Assembly: GCA_030248295.1 (NCBI GenBank)
Contig: JASANH010001374.1
Location: 682,001 to 746,000 of the forward strand
DNA length: 64,000 nucleotides
From: Mesodorylaimus sp. YZB2_4
Taxonomy: Eukaryota; Nematoda; Enoplea; Dorylaimida; Dorylaimidae
Direction: 5' to 3'
The notes below the pieces were generated by a model. That model saw nothing but the letters and a program-made list of their open reading frames with translations, did not search any database and had not been told where the DNA came from. Shown here in pieces: positions 32,340 to 43,783 of this stretch (position 1 is the first letter of the stretch; each line of letters opens with the position of its first letter). Position numbers and translations under genes: made by a program.

Positions 32340-32745
32340 AGCGATGCTCAAGGTAAGATCGGAGGCGGTCATGGTGTGTTCGGTAGTGGTCGCGGTGAGT
32401 TCGCACCTAAGCGTGGTAAGTGGCCGTCGTGGTCATCGTGGTCATCGTGGTCGACGTGGTCACAGTGGACGTGGCCGCGGAGGGCGTGGTGGACAGTGTA
32501 ACCAAGCCTAGCAAGCGTAGGAGGGAGGCGGCGGGACAAAAACTCCGACTGGAGCAGGCAAGTCTTGCGACTATACCTACGGCTGAAACATCAACTCGAG
32601 GGGTTGACGTCTCCCAGCCAGGGGAGAGTATCGATTACTCTCTCCCACTCGCCATGGCCTACCAGGCGGGGGGGGGGCTACAACAGCAATGCGAAAGTAG
32701 TCAAACGCAACAACAGCAACAAGCGCCAGCCCAGGAACAGTAACA
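32340..32745 (+). CDS. Gly/Arg- and Gln-rich reading frame, interrupted by MITE-A
   Basis: At 32355-32425 one frame reads GGGHGVFGSGRGEFAPKRG. From about 32424 the neighbouring frame reads GRRGHRGHRGRRGHSGRGRG. At 32497 a MITE-A begins, and after its second ACAG duplication the frame continues QQCESSQTQQQQQAPAQEQ to a stop at 32741-32743. RGG repeats followed by a Gln-rich tail are typical of RNA-binding proteins, but no folded domain is visible. The frame change near 32424 could mark an intron (a GTAAGT donor lies there) or a break. The gene may be a relic; its 5' part was not found. Confidence 0.3.
32497..32682 (-). mobile_element. MITE-A copy 5 with ACAG target duplication
   Basis: Termini TGTAACC and GGCTACA are flanked by ACAG at 32493-32496 and 32683-32686. 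The core blocks are in reverse orientation relative to copy 1. Confidence 0.87.
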
Positions 32746-32759
32746 ACAGTGGCGGCAAC

Positions 32760-33918
32760 ATGAAGTCTGTCGCCGCGTCGATTTTCTCCAAGATTTTCTG
32801 CGCCACTGGCCAGCCTTCTCCCCAGTTTTCGACTGTGCCTGTGCCTTTGCGAGTCGAGAAAGATGCAAAGAATCACGATGGCAGCGGCGAATCGAAGGCC
32901 ACCATCGACCATTTCGACCGTCACGAGCAGGCGGGTCAGAAACTGCCAACAACACAGATGGATTGAGCTACTCCCCAACCGACCGCCTGAGAGACGAATG
33001 ATCTGTGCGAGCATCACTGGCGAGCATCTACAAGGAGTTTTACTACTTTACACTCTCTTTGCGGCATTCAAATGATTCGAATCCCTGCTGCACAGCACAA
33101 AACAGGGCACAGTTTGTCTACTGTTACTGACCAAGTGTGATAGAACTTGTGAACATTATGAGCGTCAGCAGAGAAGAGCATACCATGACATGCCATAAAA
33201 ACCTTTTTTTGCTCTCCAGGATCACAGAATTGAACCATAACAATGGGAGACGAAAACGATTACCTTGTGCTAGGGTGATCTAGAAAGACAGCTTGGGCAA
33301 GTGCGCAAGTAGCTTTATCTTCATCATACAACAAGGGCACAAAATGCGGGCTCAGTATGAACATCTCAGCATTTGCAAAAGCTCCTTGCGCATCCACGCG
33401 CATGACTGCAAGACAGATTGCGCGTGGCTCCGTGTCGACTTTAGTGAACATATGCAGAAAAAACCAACCTGGGATTCGAGCGCGATGCCCACCTTTGGAC
33501 AAACTGCACGCCCTGTCTCGATTTCCCTCCACGAAATCAGCCATAAGACCCAGGTGCACATGATGCATACACTAGGAGTCGGACGTATCTGTCATGTATG
33601 ATGACTTAGTCAGGAGGCATGTAGCTCTAATCGATTTTACCAAACACCAAACTATTAGTCGGACTGCAAAGCTAGTGCGCAGAATATAAAGGCAAAGACC
33701 CAGTAGGTGGAGCTCACAAGACCAGTCAAAATTAAGCATAGGCGTGGTAAAACTGTCGCGCTGCGCAAGAACAGTACATATCAGTATCAAGTTGATGACA
33801 AAGTGGGGCCACGTCATAACAACATTGGTATATCTCGTAATTATATCAATGCGGCCAGACGTGCATTTGGCAACAGAGGAATTGAAATCGGCATTGACAG
33901 ACCCCCATATTATTCCTC
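32760..33918. other. No gene recognised
   Basis: A plus frame starting with ATG at 32760 (MKSVAASIFSKIFCATGQ) runs to 32966 and could be coding, but it has no recognisable homology and overlaps antisense frames. The rest shows nothing. Confidence 0.35.
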
Positions 33919-34022
33919 TTAAGGCGACTGCCTTTGACGCTGAGTGCGCAGTTACAGGGGAGGGTTCGACTCCCACCTGGGTCAAGCATGATTGTCAAAT
34001 ATGTGTTCCTTAGCCCTCGACG
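33915..34022 (+). mobile_element. SINE-D copy
   Basis: TTAAGGCGACTGCC and GGGGAGGGTTCGACTCCCAC are A/B-box-like blocks. The tail ATATGTGTTCCTTAGCCCTC matches the other SINE-D copies. Confidence 0.7.
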
Positions 34023-34029
34023 GCGCTAT

Positions 34030-34210
34030 TGTAACCAGCGCACCCAGGCGGCGGGAGATAGTCGAGACCGAAGTCTCTAAGCAAAAAACTCCGACTGGGG
34101 GTAGGCAAGTCTCGCGACTATACCTGCTCTAGAAACATCAACCGAAGAGGTTGACGTCCCAGCCAGGGGAGCGTATCGATTACTCCCGACCGCCAGGCGT
34201 GCTGGTCACA
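34030..34210 (-). mobile_element. MITE-A copy 6 with CTAT target duplication
   Basis: Termini TGTAACC and GGTCACA are flanked on both sides by CTAT (34026-34029 and 34211-34214). Confidence 0.88.
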
Positions 34211-34246
34211 CTATGTGGTGCCTGGCCATGGCTAAGTATATGATAT

Positions 34247-34355
34247 GAAATGAGTTGTGACCCTCAGCCAGGCAGGTGGGTTGATGTTTCCCAGCCAACG
34301 GAGAGTATCGATTACTCTTTTCCACTCGCTAAGACCTGCCTGGCTGAGGGTTACA
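34247..34355 (+). mobile_element. MITE-A copy 7, short form
   Basis: The element is 109 bp long. Its two ends are inverted repeats over 21 bp with one mismatch (TGTGACCCTCAGCCAGGCAG at the left). Flanks are GAGT and GAGG. Confidence 0.85.
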
Positions 34356-35912
34356 GAGGGCACAAGCCAGGCGCTAGGGTGCTTGGCTGTGGATAAAGCA
34401 TGGGATGACATGCAGAACCGAAGTGGGCCATAGGCTCTTCTGAACGAAAAGGGATCCCTGGCTCCGATGTCTACAAGGAGTACCCTCGCACGCCTATGAA
34501 CACACACCTACAGCTTCACTGTCGTGGGGGGGTGGTGATCTCATCAGCGACCCCAGCTAGTGTCCACAGGAAAACATCTGCAGTGTTTTCCAAAATATGC
34601 CCAAGGAAATCCTATCCACATGGCCTTCATTCCGTGCTGGTGTCCGAACCAGTCGCAGTCAACGTTGATGACCACATCGCCAATTCTTAGTGCTCGTTAT
34701 GCAGCCATACTTCATTTTTTCTGCTCATTATAGACTTCTCCATGACCACTTTTCACACGAGTCATCGCTTCCCCTCGGCAAACAGGCCACAGGCGGCCGA
34801 ATTGCAGATTTAGCACTAATCGTGTCTAACTCGTCAAAACTATCCGCCAGTGGTGTCCATTGGTTGTAAGGTAAACATTAGTGTCCGTCAGTTCTCCTAT
34901 GCCAGCCGCGGCCAACTATCCAATTACAAACACGCCAGTCGGACACCAGTGGATGACAGGCGTCAGCTTGCGTTCTACCGGTTAGCTGACGAGGCATATG
35001 TTGATCAGATGTGTCCACTGGCCATGACTAGTTCACATACTTTAGTCAGCACGGATCAAGTTTTCACGCTCGTTCGAGCGAAAGGTTTTCACAAGTTTTT
35101 CTTGCGTTTTATATTTATAATAAAGTAAATGGGTCAAGTAGTGATTTATAATCTGGTTTTTCTGCACTCTGTACATTTGGTCACTCAGGCACTTTGAGGC
35201 GTCCGCCAATGAAAAGTGACAACATGGCGTCAAGCACTCGTCCAAAGTGTCCGGGCCAGTTTTTGGTCAATTCCCGTTTTCCAAAACTCACCCACGAGAT
35301 TATGCATTGTGTCCACGCTCGGCCTTCTTTTTCGCCCAACTTCTACTGGTTTCCGCCTCCTTTTTTGTGCTAGACCAGCAAGGGAGGCAACTATTCAATA
35401 AGGCCGGGCGCATAAACTCGTTATTATTGTCGAGCAAACTTAGCCACTCGGCCAATGATCAACACGAAAATGGCACATTCTTTGACTCTTCCGCTAAGTC
35501 CTCGCCCGCAGCTTCTTTCCACCCCGTGCCCTCTCCCGCCTACTTTTTTTAGCTCGCAATCGTTGGCTCATGGTCAGCCGAGGTTGGGGCGAGGAGTGGC
35601 GGACCCCCCGCTGGTCGGCTGATTGAAGAGTTTCTATTTATGGGCATTCGCACTGCTTCTTGAAGAAGGGTTATCATTTAGACTCATTACGCGTGATAGA
35701 ACTGTGATTAAAACTAGGTACTCGCTTGAAAACGGTCCTGGTGCAAATGAGTTGCCGCTTAGGTAAGGCTTAGTTAGCGCCTTGGGCTTCGTGCTGATTT
35801 TCACTGACGCAGGGCTGCCGGCCTTATAGATTGGGTCCGCTATCTGCAATCCATTGACCCCTGGGCCTGCTTCTTTCTGGTCCTTATCAATCCAATTTTT
35901 TTCAGTCTTTTT
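34356..35912. other. No gene recognised
   Basis: Frames at 34850-35128 (plus), 35247-35552 (plus) and 35634-35849 (minus) are open but have no recognisable domain. GTGTCC-containing phrases with CCAGT recur here and suggest an old repeat. Confidence 0.4.
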
Positions 35913-36061
35913 CTTATCAGTGCCATTTTGACTTGGGTGGTCTCACAATCAAAGGAGCCAACTGGGAGACACAACATTCTGTGTCCTGTTGAACCCAGAG
36001 AGCCCAGTTCAACTTGGGTATTCTTATTTTGAAGCACCCAAGTCAAAATTGCACTGATAAG
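35913..36061. mobile_element. 149-bp MITE with 27-bp inverted ends
   Basis: The ends start CTTATCAGTGCCATTTTGAC and match inverted over 27 bp with one mismatch. The middle has a shorter nested inverted pair (CCAAGT/ACTTGG-type). No target duplication was identified. Confidence 0.85.
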
Positions 36062-36957
36062 ATCACCCGCATCAATCGGTGCTCGGTGCTTTTTTGACCT
36101 GGAAACTCCGGCTCGCAGTCAGGAGACCATGCCCGAAAACCAAGTGAAAATAGCCATGAAAAAGCTGCGACGACAGGCGATGACAGAAACACAGTTGCTG
36201 CCAGATGATGCTCTCACTGCCTACGGGTTAGCTAGCTATTGATTATACCGCGTTCCATTTGCCCTTTTGACCCACATTTTCCCTATCCCTTGGCACCCCT
36301 GACATCCTGTGACGTCACCGCCCTCGGCTCGACTATCGACTTTTTATGTTTTCTAGTTTTCAATCAGCAATAACCGGTTTATTACCTTTCTAGAGGACCC
36401 CCCTCAATTAGGTGCCTACTAGATCGATCCTTATTCAATACGCCTCCTCGCGAGCTGGCGGTGCGCGTCACCTGTTTTTGCTAACCTTTCTCATTCAACA
36501 TTTTTTAACTTTTTCTCGACAACAACATTTCTATTGAGCAAATAAGGCTTTGGTGGAGGATCATAGCGACAAGGTATTCCTGCCGCAGCAACCTGAATAA
36601 GCTGGTGTGGACAGCGCGTGGTTTGATCAGTGGACAGGCAGCTTTGTGGAAACACCGGGCTGCACTCGTTGTTGGCGTGTGCATCGGACCGCCTGGCGCG
36701 ATCAATTTTAACCTCGAGCATCCTTGCATATAGCTAGGAAGAAAAAAGACCTTGCAGCTGTTCCTCGTCTGCGACTCCGAATTAGCCCTATTAGGAGCTA
36801 GCATAATCAACACCTCCTCGTCTAGGCTTCTAGGAAAGACTAGGAAAGAAGCCTACTTTGCCAGAGAAATCGATCGATATTCTTGATGGTTTATTAGTAG
36901 ACATCAAAAATTGGTCCTCAATACGAATTCCAATTAGCTCCCGCCAGCCTGACCGAT
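36062..36957. other. Upstream region of the aminopeptidase gene
   Basis: No clear gene. A 37-codon frame from the ATG at 36128 (MPENQVKIAMKKLRRQAM) ends at a TGA near 36241. It is too short to judge. Confidence 0.35.
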
Positions 36958-39900
36958 ATGACTTTCCGGTGCCGCCTCACTCGGCGTACATTGGCCGTGT
37001 TGGCGGGTGTGTTGGGCGGGGCCACACTCCTTATCACTGCCATCATAGCCGGTGTACTGGTCTCGAATAAGGCTCGATTACCGGACGCCGATGATGGTTT
37101 GGAGGACGTGTATTCTGGACTGCACGGCGAGTCATCGGCTTTGCACGACATGTTCTGCTTGGTGTCGGGGAGACGATGGAAAGGACGGTTCGAGCAAGAT
37201 GACCTGTGGCCACTCGGCGGACCCGTCGTGCCCGAATGCGAGGCTAAATTCTCGATTGATACCTTCGATGATGAACAGGCGGTCAATGCGGGCCAAACTG
37301 GTTTGGAAGTGGATGGCGGGCCATATTTGGTGTTGCCAACGGAGAAGGAGATTGCTGGCAAAGGACACTATAGCGGTGAGTGGCCGAGGGGTCGAGACTA
37401 GAATTATGCAGATTTGCTGAGGGGAGTTTTGTTGTCAATAGGACTGCCCGTTAGGATAGCCTATCAATAGGATTACAAAATTTGTTTCTCAGGACTGTAA
37501 TTGACCCGAGATTCATATCAACTACAGTACAATTAAAGACAAAAAATCTGGGACACTTGTGAAGAAATAGTATTTTCTCCTTTTTCGTGTCTTAGCGCTT
37601 GAGTGAACTGATGTGGAAGAAAATGAGATCTCTCCTCACGCAGAATTTCATTCTCTACAAGATAGGATAACGACTATGTTTCATCACATTGCGTGGCAAG
37701 TGAATGAGTCAGTGATTTCAGGTAGGGGTTCGATTCCCGCTCAAGGATCATGCTTTTATACATGCTGCTAATGATATGCGCTAGGGTGCATTAATGGGGA
37801 ACTTTCAATCCAGTGACGGCAATATGCCAAGATCGGAAAAGATCCGTGAAGCACTATCGTAACTGCAGAGGAGTGTTGGCTGAGGTATCCTAGATCATAA
37901 AATGAAAAAGAAATGACTGTTTTTATTATGCAACAGTCACTAAAAAATGATAGCAGGGATCATTTCAAGCAGCAGAAGGCTGCAAAAGCAGGTGGCGCCT
38001 TCTGTATGGCCATCAGTGTGCATTCTTGACAATCGATTTCTTTGCAGTCGCAAACTTGCCCAAGCAGCAAAAGCAAATACCAACTTTTGCATGGCCATCA
38101 GTGTGCCTTCTTGACAATCGATTTCTTTGCAGTCGCAAACTTGTCCAAGGAGCAGATGGCACCTTCTGTGTGGACAATCGATTTCTTCGCAGTCACAAAC
38201 TTCACAGACTGGCCACAGACCTCGAATTGCTGTTTTCAGGTATCCACCCCATCCATTACAATCTATCGATGAACGTGCATAGCCAGCAAGAATTCACTGG
38301 CCGAGTCGATATGCTGTTCAGAGTCGTCGAACGCACTGATCGCATCGTGGTCGATGTGGATTTGGAAGCATTGCAGCTGGCCGCGGACGAGATCACACTT
38401 CGTCAGTTTTGTCCCGAAGAAGCCCAGATTCGCCGCCCGATCGATCTGTGCGTAACGAGGATCGTCAAATTACGTAAGCGCCAAGCCTTGGTCATATTTA
38501 CAAATACTCCTATGGAGACGAAGGAACGATATGTGGTGTCGATGGGCTCGTTCAGGGGGACACCATTGACCAGGCCCAGCGACCCCACTCATAAATACCA
38601 GGGCAGTATCGGATTGCGATTGGCCGACAAGGACGGGCAGGCCTGGGCACTCACGACCATATTCCAAATGAGATACGCCAGGACCGTGTTCCCTTGTCTG
38701 GACCAGCCCACTATGAAAGCACGGTTCACAGTCAGCGTGGAACGAGCCAAGGATGCAATGTCGGCCAGCAATACTCAACTGGAGTATACGAGCCCCGTTC
38801 GGGGACAGGAGGAGCAACGAGCGAGGGACCAGTACAAGTTGACACTGCCCCTAGCACCCTACGTGCTCACGTTCAGTGTCATGCACGGATACACTGTGTA
38901 CTCGAGTGATGAGAAGAAGAACGAGACCCAAATCGATCTTTACTATCCCGATGTCGGCCACTCTGGCGACCCGACTTACGCGTGGATCGTGGGCGAAACC
39001 AGACTGATCATGCAGAGGATGGAAGAGGCCACCGGGTTCCACTACGGACAGGACAAACTGGGTTTCATCAATGTCAACCCAGCTCCATTTTGGGGCATCG
39101 AGAATTACGGGCTGGTCACGTTGGAATCGGGATTCTCGCGGTACCCCGACATCGAACGCGGCCACACCATCCTCGTGCACGAGATAGTCCACCAGTGGCT
39201 GGGCGATGTGGTCACGATCAGTTCGTGGGACGAGATTTGCCTGCAAGAAGGACTGACTGCATATTTCGAGTGGAAACTGTCAGAACAATTACCCGTCGTC
39301 CAAACCACCCTGCAACTGCAGGCCAGGAGGGCAAGGGCCGAGAATATGAGGAAAGATGAGATCAATGGTCAGCCTCTGATCAGGCCCTACAACAAGACTG
39401 ATGACATTGCTGAGGTAAAGTGACTCCGTTCAGGCACTCCCCCTGCGGAGACCCGTGTTTGATCCTCCCTCTCTCCCTCCTTGTGTAACACGATGGGGCT
39501 TCAAAAAACCCAGTGAAATCCTTCGCCTATGGATGGCCTACGCCACAATAACGACATGGGCCGTTCAGACTCACAACTTGGAGACCACCCGCACGTGCTG
39601 GCCGTAACAGATGGTCTGATGTTCCGGGACCCAAATTTCCTAGAGCGCAATTCTGACCAGGAACTTAACAACATCTACTCCCCCCCCCCCGTCCTAGGTG
39701 TCTGGCCCTGACTTAGGAAAGGCAGTTCCCTGAACCAGTGCACTGATAGGTGCAGGGAAGTTGCCCACGCCATCTCATTTCAGGTGTGTTTTGGCAAGCC
39801 ACCCCTCATCTTCCACATGATCGCCGACGCGTACGGCCCGACCATCTGGGAACTATTCCTCACTCGACTTCTCGCTGATCGAGCCTATGCTAATGCCGAT

Positions 39901-40689
39901 TTCGATACATGGATTCGCACGATCGCCTCGGTGACTGAGACGAACGAGAGTGGCCAATTCTTGCGCGAGTGGTTCACCCAACCTGGACACCCCATCCTCT
40001 ACGTGTCCAAGGACCAGCCCGCACAAATCACCATCGCCCAAGGCCTAATAGTCAATGGCGAGATCAACCCCAGCCCGCCCCAGGCCAGACACGTGCCGCT
40101 AAAGATCCTGACCCAGTCCCGTCTGGGCGAGGTGGTGTTCGTCAACTCTCCACAGCACAATGTCCAACTGGAGGCACCAGCAGAGTGGGTGCTGGTCGAC
40201 CCGGACAGCGCCACGTTCACGCGCAAGGTCTACACTGTCTCCAACTACAAGACCGTGCTGGACTGCCTGCCGCCCGCTGACCAGTCCAACCAGCCACTGC
40301 CGACCGAATGTGCCGGGGCCACTCGAGAACGCGTGCACGAAGCATTCGACGACTTTTGTTTTGCCTTATTCAAAAATACCTTTCCCTGGGGACCTGATCG
40401 AGCCTCATTCGACCTGGCGGCCTGGACTGGTCTCTTCAATACTTTGCACAATGCCACGACCATGGCGCAGGGGCAACGTCGACTGCAAGTGGACCGGGCT
40501 TGCGAGTGCTGTTTCAGAAGCAAGGAAGAATTGGAGAAGGAAGCCAGCATGTCGGCCTGGCATCCACTGGCCTGCAAGAGAATGTGGAACGAGATGTGCC
40601 GAGGACTGCACATTATGCAGATGACGGGCAGGAATTACACGGCACCAGACAGGGAAAAGGCCAACGAGCAACGACGAACCGTGTGGTGA
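36958..40689 (+). CDS. M1-family membrane aminopeptidase (aminopeptidase N-like), altered active site
   Basis: Exons 36958-37375, 38240-39414 and 39784-40689 give 832 residues. A short basic N-terminus is followed by a membrane anchor at about residues 11-35, so it is a type II ectoenzyme. Zinc binding is intact: HEIVH (453-457), 18 residues, then Glu476 in CLQEGLTAYFE. The exopeptidase motif, usually GAMEN, reads WGIEN (424-428) and keeps the Glu. The position of the catalytic tyrosine (YxKG in the family) falls just after the last splice and reads CFGKP, with Phe534 in place of Tyr. The C-terminal domain is shorter than in typical 900-1000 residue members. Tyr-to-Phe lowers activity sharply in studied M1 enzymes, so it may be weak, specialised or a binding protein. 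Confidence 0.92.
38005..38205 (+). repeat. Short tandem direct repeats in the aminopeptidase first intron
   Basis: The phrase CAATCGATTTCTTTGCAGTC occurs exactly twice about 84 bp apart, and a third time with one change about 65 bp on. GGCCATCAGTGTGC precedes the first two. The last copy lies just before the exon 2 acceptor. Confidence 0.85.
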
Positions 40690-40892
40690 ACGGGCCAGCC
40701 ACCAGACATGTCATTCCAGGCAGCACGCACGACTCGTCCCCCACCATTCGTACATTGAGACATACTCTGTAATCTTTTATCCCACATAATATTCCTGAAA
40801 TATAATAAGGAACTGTGCAAAAATTGTGGCGTGGTAGCAGTAGAAACAAGCACACATTTAAATCTATAGCAGTCTCGCAACTATGGAAACGT

Positions 40893-41040
40893 CTGAAACC
40901 ATATTTTACTCATCCTATGCAATCGAGTGGAATCACGGGGCTGCAGCTCCAACGCCTGTTCCGCGCAGTAGCCAAGTTCAATACCTTGTTTTCATCACAT
41001 TAGAGCTGCCACACTCTTGCATGGTAAAATATGGTTTCAG
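40893..41040. repeat. 148-bp inverted-repeat element between convergent genes
   Basis: CTGAAACCATATTTTAC at 40893-40909 is exactly inverted at 41024-41040. It lies between the 3' ends of the aminopeptidase and epimerase genes. No target duplication was identified. Confidence 0.75.
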
Positions 41041-41114
41041 ATAAGTAGGATATCATTACGTTTAGAAAATTACCCGCTAACAGTTATTATACGACGACAA
41101 TAAGCACAACCCAG

Positions 41115-42820
41115 TCACTCTTCTTCCAATTCGATAAGTACACCATTGCAGTCCTTCGGATGCAGGAATACGACTGGCTTGCCGTGGGCTCCGATCGATG
41201 GCTTCTCAGATAAGCAACGGATCTTTTTCGATTTCACATCAGCCATCGCCTTTTCGATGTTTTTCACCTGAAAGCAAAGAAAAACCGCCAAGTTCTAGCA
41301 GTTCTTCTTTAGACTTCTAGTCCGGGTCGTGGCCTGGCGGTTAAGGCGTCTGCTCTGACGCCGGGCGAGCAGGGGAGGGTTCGACTCCCGCCTGGGTAAA
41401 AAATTATTGGCACTTCCTGCGCTCCTTAGCTCTCGAGCGCTTGGCTATAGATAATGGATGATAAGACTGATTTTGCACACAAAAAACTGTCAGAAAGGTG
41501 AAAAAAATCGGCAAGGGAGGAGGAACGTGGATGAAAGATCGAAACGAGAAGAAATCATAAAAGATGGCATTTTCAGCCTTAATGAGTGACCAGTTCCCAA
41601 AAAATCTGTTCTTACCTCGATGCAAATATGATGCATGCCTCCACTCTTATTCTTGTCCAAAAATCCTTGGATTGGGCTTTTATCTCCGTACGGATGAAGA
41701 AGCTAAAAACTAATCATTTCAGCAAGTGCGCTGGAGTTTGCTTTAGTCAAGAATGCATTTCAGGGGGTCAACTCCCTCAGCAAAAACTAGTGGTTTCTCA
41801 GAGCCACGAATGGGCATTGGTTGGAGAGAGTGGGTCTCTCGCTCCCCTGGCCTGGTTCACATGCATGTTTTAGTATTGCCCCTACCCCTTGCGATAAGAT
41901 TGGATTCAGAGGCGAGTGATGGCAACAGATTGCCGTGTGGACAGAAGTAAACTGGCCAGACCAGACTCACCAACAATGAGCAACGCAAAACCCAGAAAAG
42001 AATTTCGCAGCCACACCCCCAGCAGGGCCATGAGTGGTTTCCAAACTCAATGCAGTACAGAGGCAGAGACCCCCTCAATTCCATCCCATTAAAGAATTTG
42101 GCTTACTTCGATTTTGGTGTTGCCCAAGTTGACGAATACTGTGTAGACGCCGTGTTCAGGTTGTGGCTGTAAACAACTGACAGCATAAAACAGCTGTTCA
42201 CCCCGCAAAACGTGCAGAATGGCAAGCTCACCACGGCCTTGCTGACTTGAGCGCCGAGGATCTTCTCATAAAAGTCCGACGCTTTTTGCAAGTCTGGACA
42301 CGCGATGGCCACGTGATTCAATTTACCAAGCTTCCATAAATCGCCTGGAGCACCGCTCTGAAACGGAGATGCGCACTGCATGAGATTACATGATTCTGCG
42401 TATTCTAAGGGAGGGAGTGAAGAACCTGGACCAAGTTCTGACTACACAGTCACGGTGGGCATGTTGTTAAAACATGGGACCCGGATTAGGCCGCTGGCTG
42501 ATCGACATAGGCGTAGCGCTCATCGTCAGCTCAGCACAGTACAAACGCATCCTGGCACCAATCACTGACAAAGAGGGGTTCCTCCCCAAAACCAGGCGCA
42601 CTGTGAGGGAACAGCACAATGGTTGCACGCCCATCCCACCACAGCACACAGTACATCCTGTAGTCATGCCGTGAAAAACTATTTGATCACTTACCAATGG
42701 CGCCGACATGATCAATGATCGACTGAACTGTTGGACTGGATTGAATGCCTTGGATGCAGCCGGAAATGCTTTAGGCTGCAAAAAGTGATTGACGACAGTT
42801 CCGATCAGAACACGAACCAT
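41115..42820 (-). CDS. MCEE: Methylmalonyl-CoA epimerase, mitochondrial
   Basis: Five exons: 42820-42695, 42357-42232, 42166-42107, 41702-41616 and 41267-41115, all joining in phase 0, give 183 residues (human protein 176). The N-terminus, with Arg but no acidic residues, fits a mitochondrial presequence. The glyoxalase/VOC fold is clear: LGKLNHVAIACPDLQKASDF, EHGVYTVFVNLGNTKIE, GGMHHICIE and NGVLIELEEE at the end. The metal ligands expected from the bacterial enzyme are present (His in LNHVAIA, His in MHHICIE, Glu in LIELEE). It interconverts the two epimers of methylmalonyl-CoA in propionate breakdown. It ends convergent to the aminopeptidase with 425 bp between them. A SINE-D lies in its last intron. 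Confidence 0.96.
41321..41450 (+). mobile_element. SINE-D copy in an MCEE intron
   Basis: GTCGTGGCCTGGCGGTTAAG (A box) and GAGGGTTCGACTCCCGCCTG (B box) begin the element, and the tail carries CCTTAGCTCTCGAGCGC. The middle does not fold into a canonical anticodon arm, so it is not a tRNA gene. Confidence 0.75.
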
Positions 42821-43783
42821 TTTTGCACAAATTATAAAAGATCAACCAACCACCTTCACAGCACGATCCACCAACAAATAATCCCGCCGCCACTACGCTC
42901 CTTTTAGCCGAACGTGTGAAATTGGAAGTTGTCAATGTGCACGAACGAAGCTAACGCAATATCGAGCATAGCGGCTACAGTAATCCCGGAAGCGCACAGG
43001 TTAAGTGACTCCCAGGTAAAGTAAATGTTGTAACATTTGCGCGGGAAAATTTAAAAATGCATAGCTGACCCTTTCTCTCCTTGAATGACGTAGGGAACCA
43101 ACTGATTTTAAATTTATCTCGGCAGAGTTCTACTCAGATAATGCAAAGTGGCAGGCAGAAAGATTTGAAACGGTCAGGTGAGTCTGTGATTATCTATCTG
43201 CATTGAAGGAAAGGAAAATTCCAGAATCCCCCGCAATGGGTTTTATTTACGCTATTTACCAGGAAATAATTGTCAAACAAAGTGCGTCATCACATCTCGA
43301 AATTCGTGTCAGGAAGTTCCCACTCGAAGGTTTGCATGCCCCAGGGGATACAGTGCGTGCACTTTGTTTTCGTGGACTGTGTGACAGTCACGTGGGCAAG
43401 GGTATGTAAGAGCGCAGACACGTACGTTTCCAAAGTATTGCTCGAAGAGCTTCAATTTCATCTTGGATTATCAAAAATCAAGGTAAGACAGTTCCTGGTA
43501 AAAGAAGAAATGAGTGTCAGCGAGCAGAGGCACTGCACCTAAAATGGGCGTGTTCTGGGCGGCCTATACCCCACCTACTGTACCAGCCCCGTCCGCCGCC
43601 TGTGGCACCATCCGAGGGCACTGTCAAATACACTAAGACGCTATCCTAAATCTTAGATCTACAGACTCGACTGTGGCAGCTTTGCTTCCTCGTAGGAGGG
43701 TTTCTCTGACGGGAGTCTGCGCAGCCTGTGCCTGTTTGTCCAAGTAACCAGCAGACTGGTGTCTCCATTTCATTCCAGACGAC
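42821..43783. other. No gene recognised
   Basis: This is MCEE upstream DNA and the 5' flank of the cysteine-rich peptide. A good acceptor (CCATTTCATTCCAG) lies at 43778 just before the next start codon. Confidence 0.45.

Noticed and set aside
31998-32372. Overlapping frames on both strands before the RGG stretch
   Set aside because: Mirror frames of one biased sequence; neither has a recognisable domain.
36505-36813. Minus-strand frames upstream of the aminopeptidase
   Set aside because: No domain, start context or splice support.
41321-41400. Possible tRNA gene
   Set aside because: A and B boxes are present but the anticodon arm does not form, and the element recurs with a shared tail; called SINE-D.
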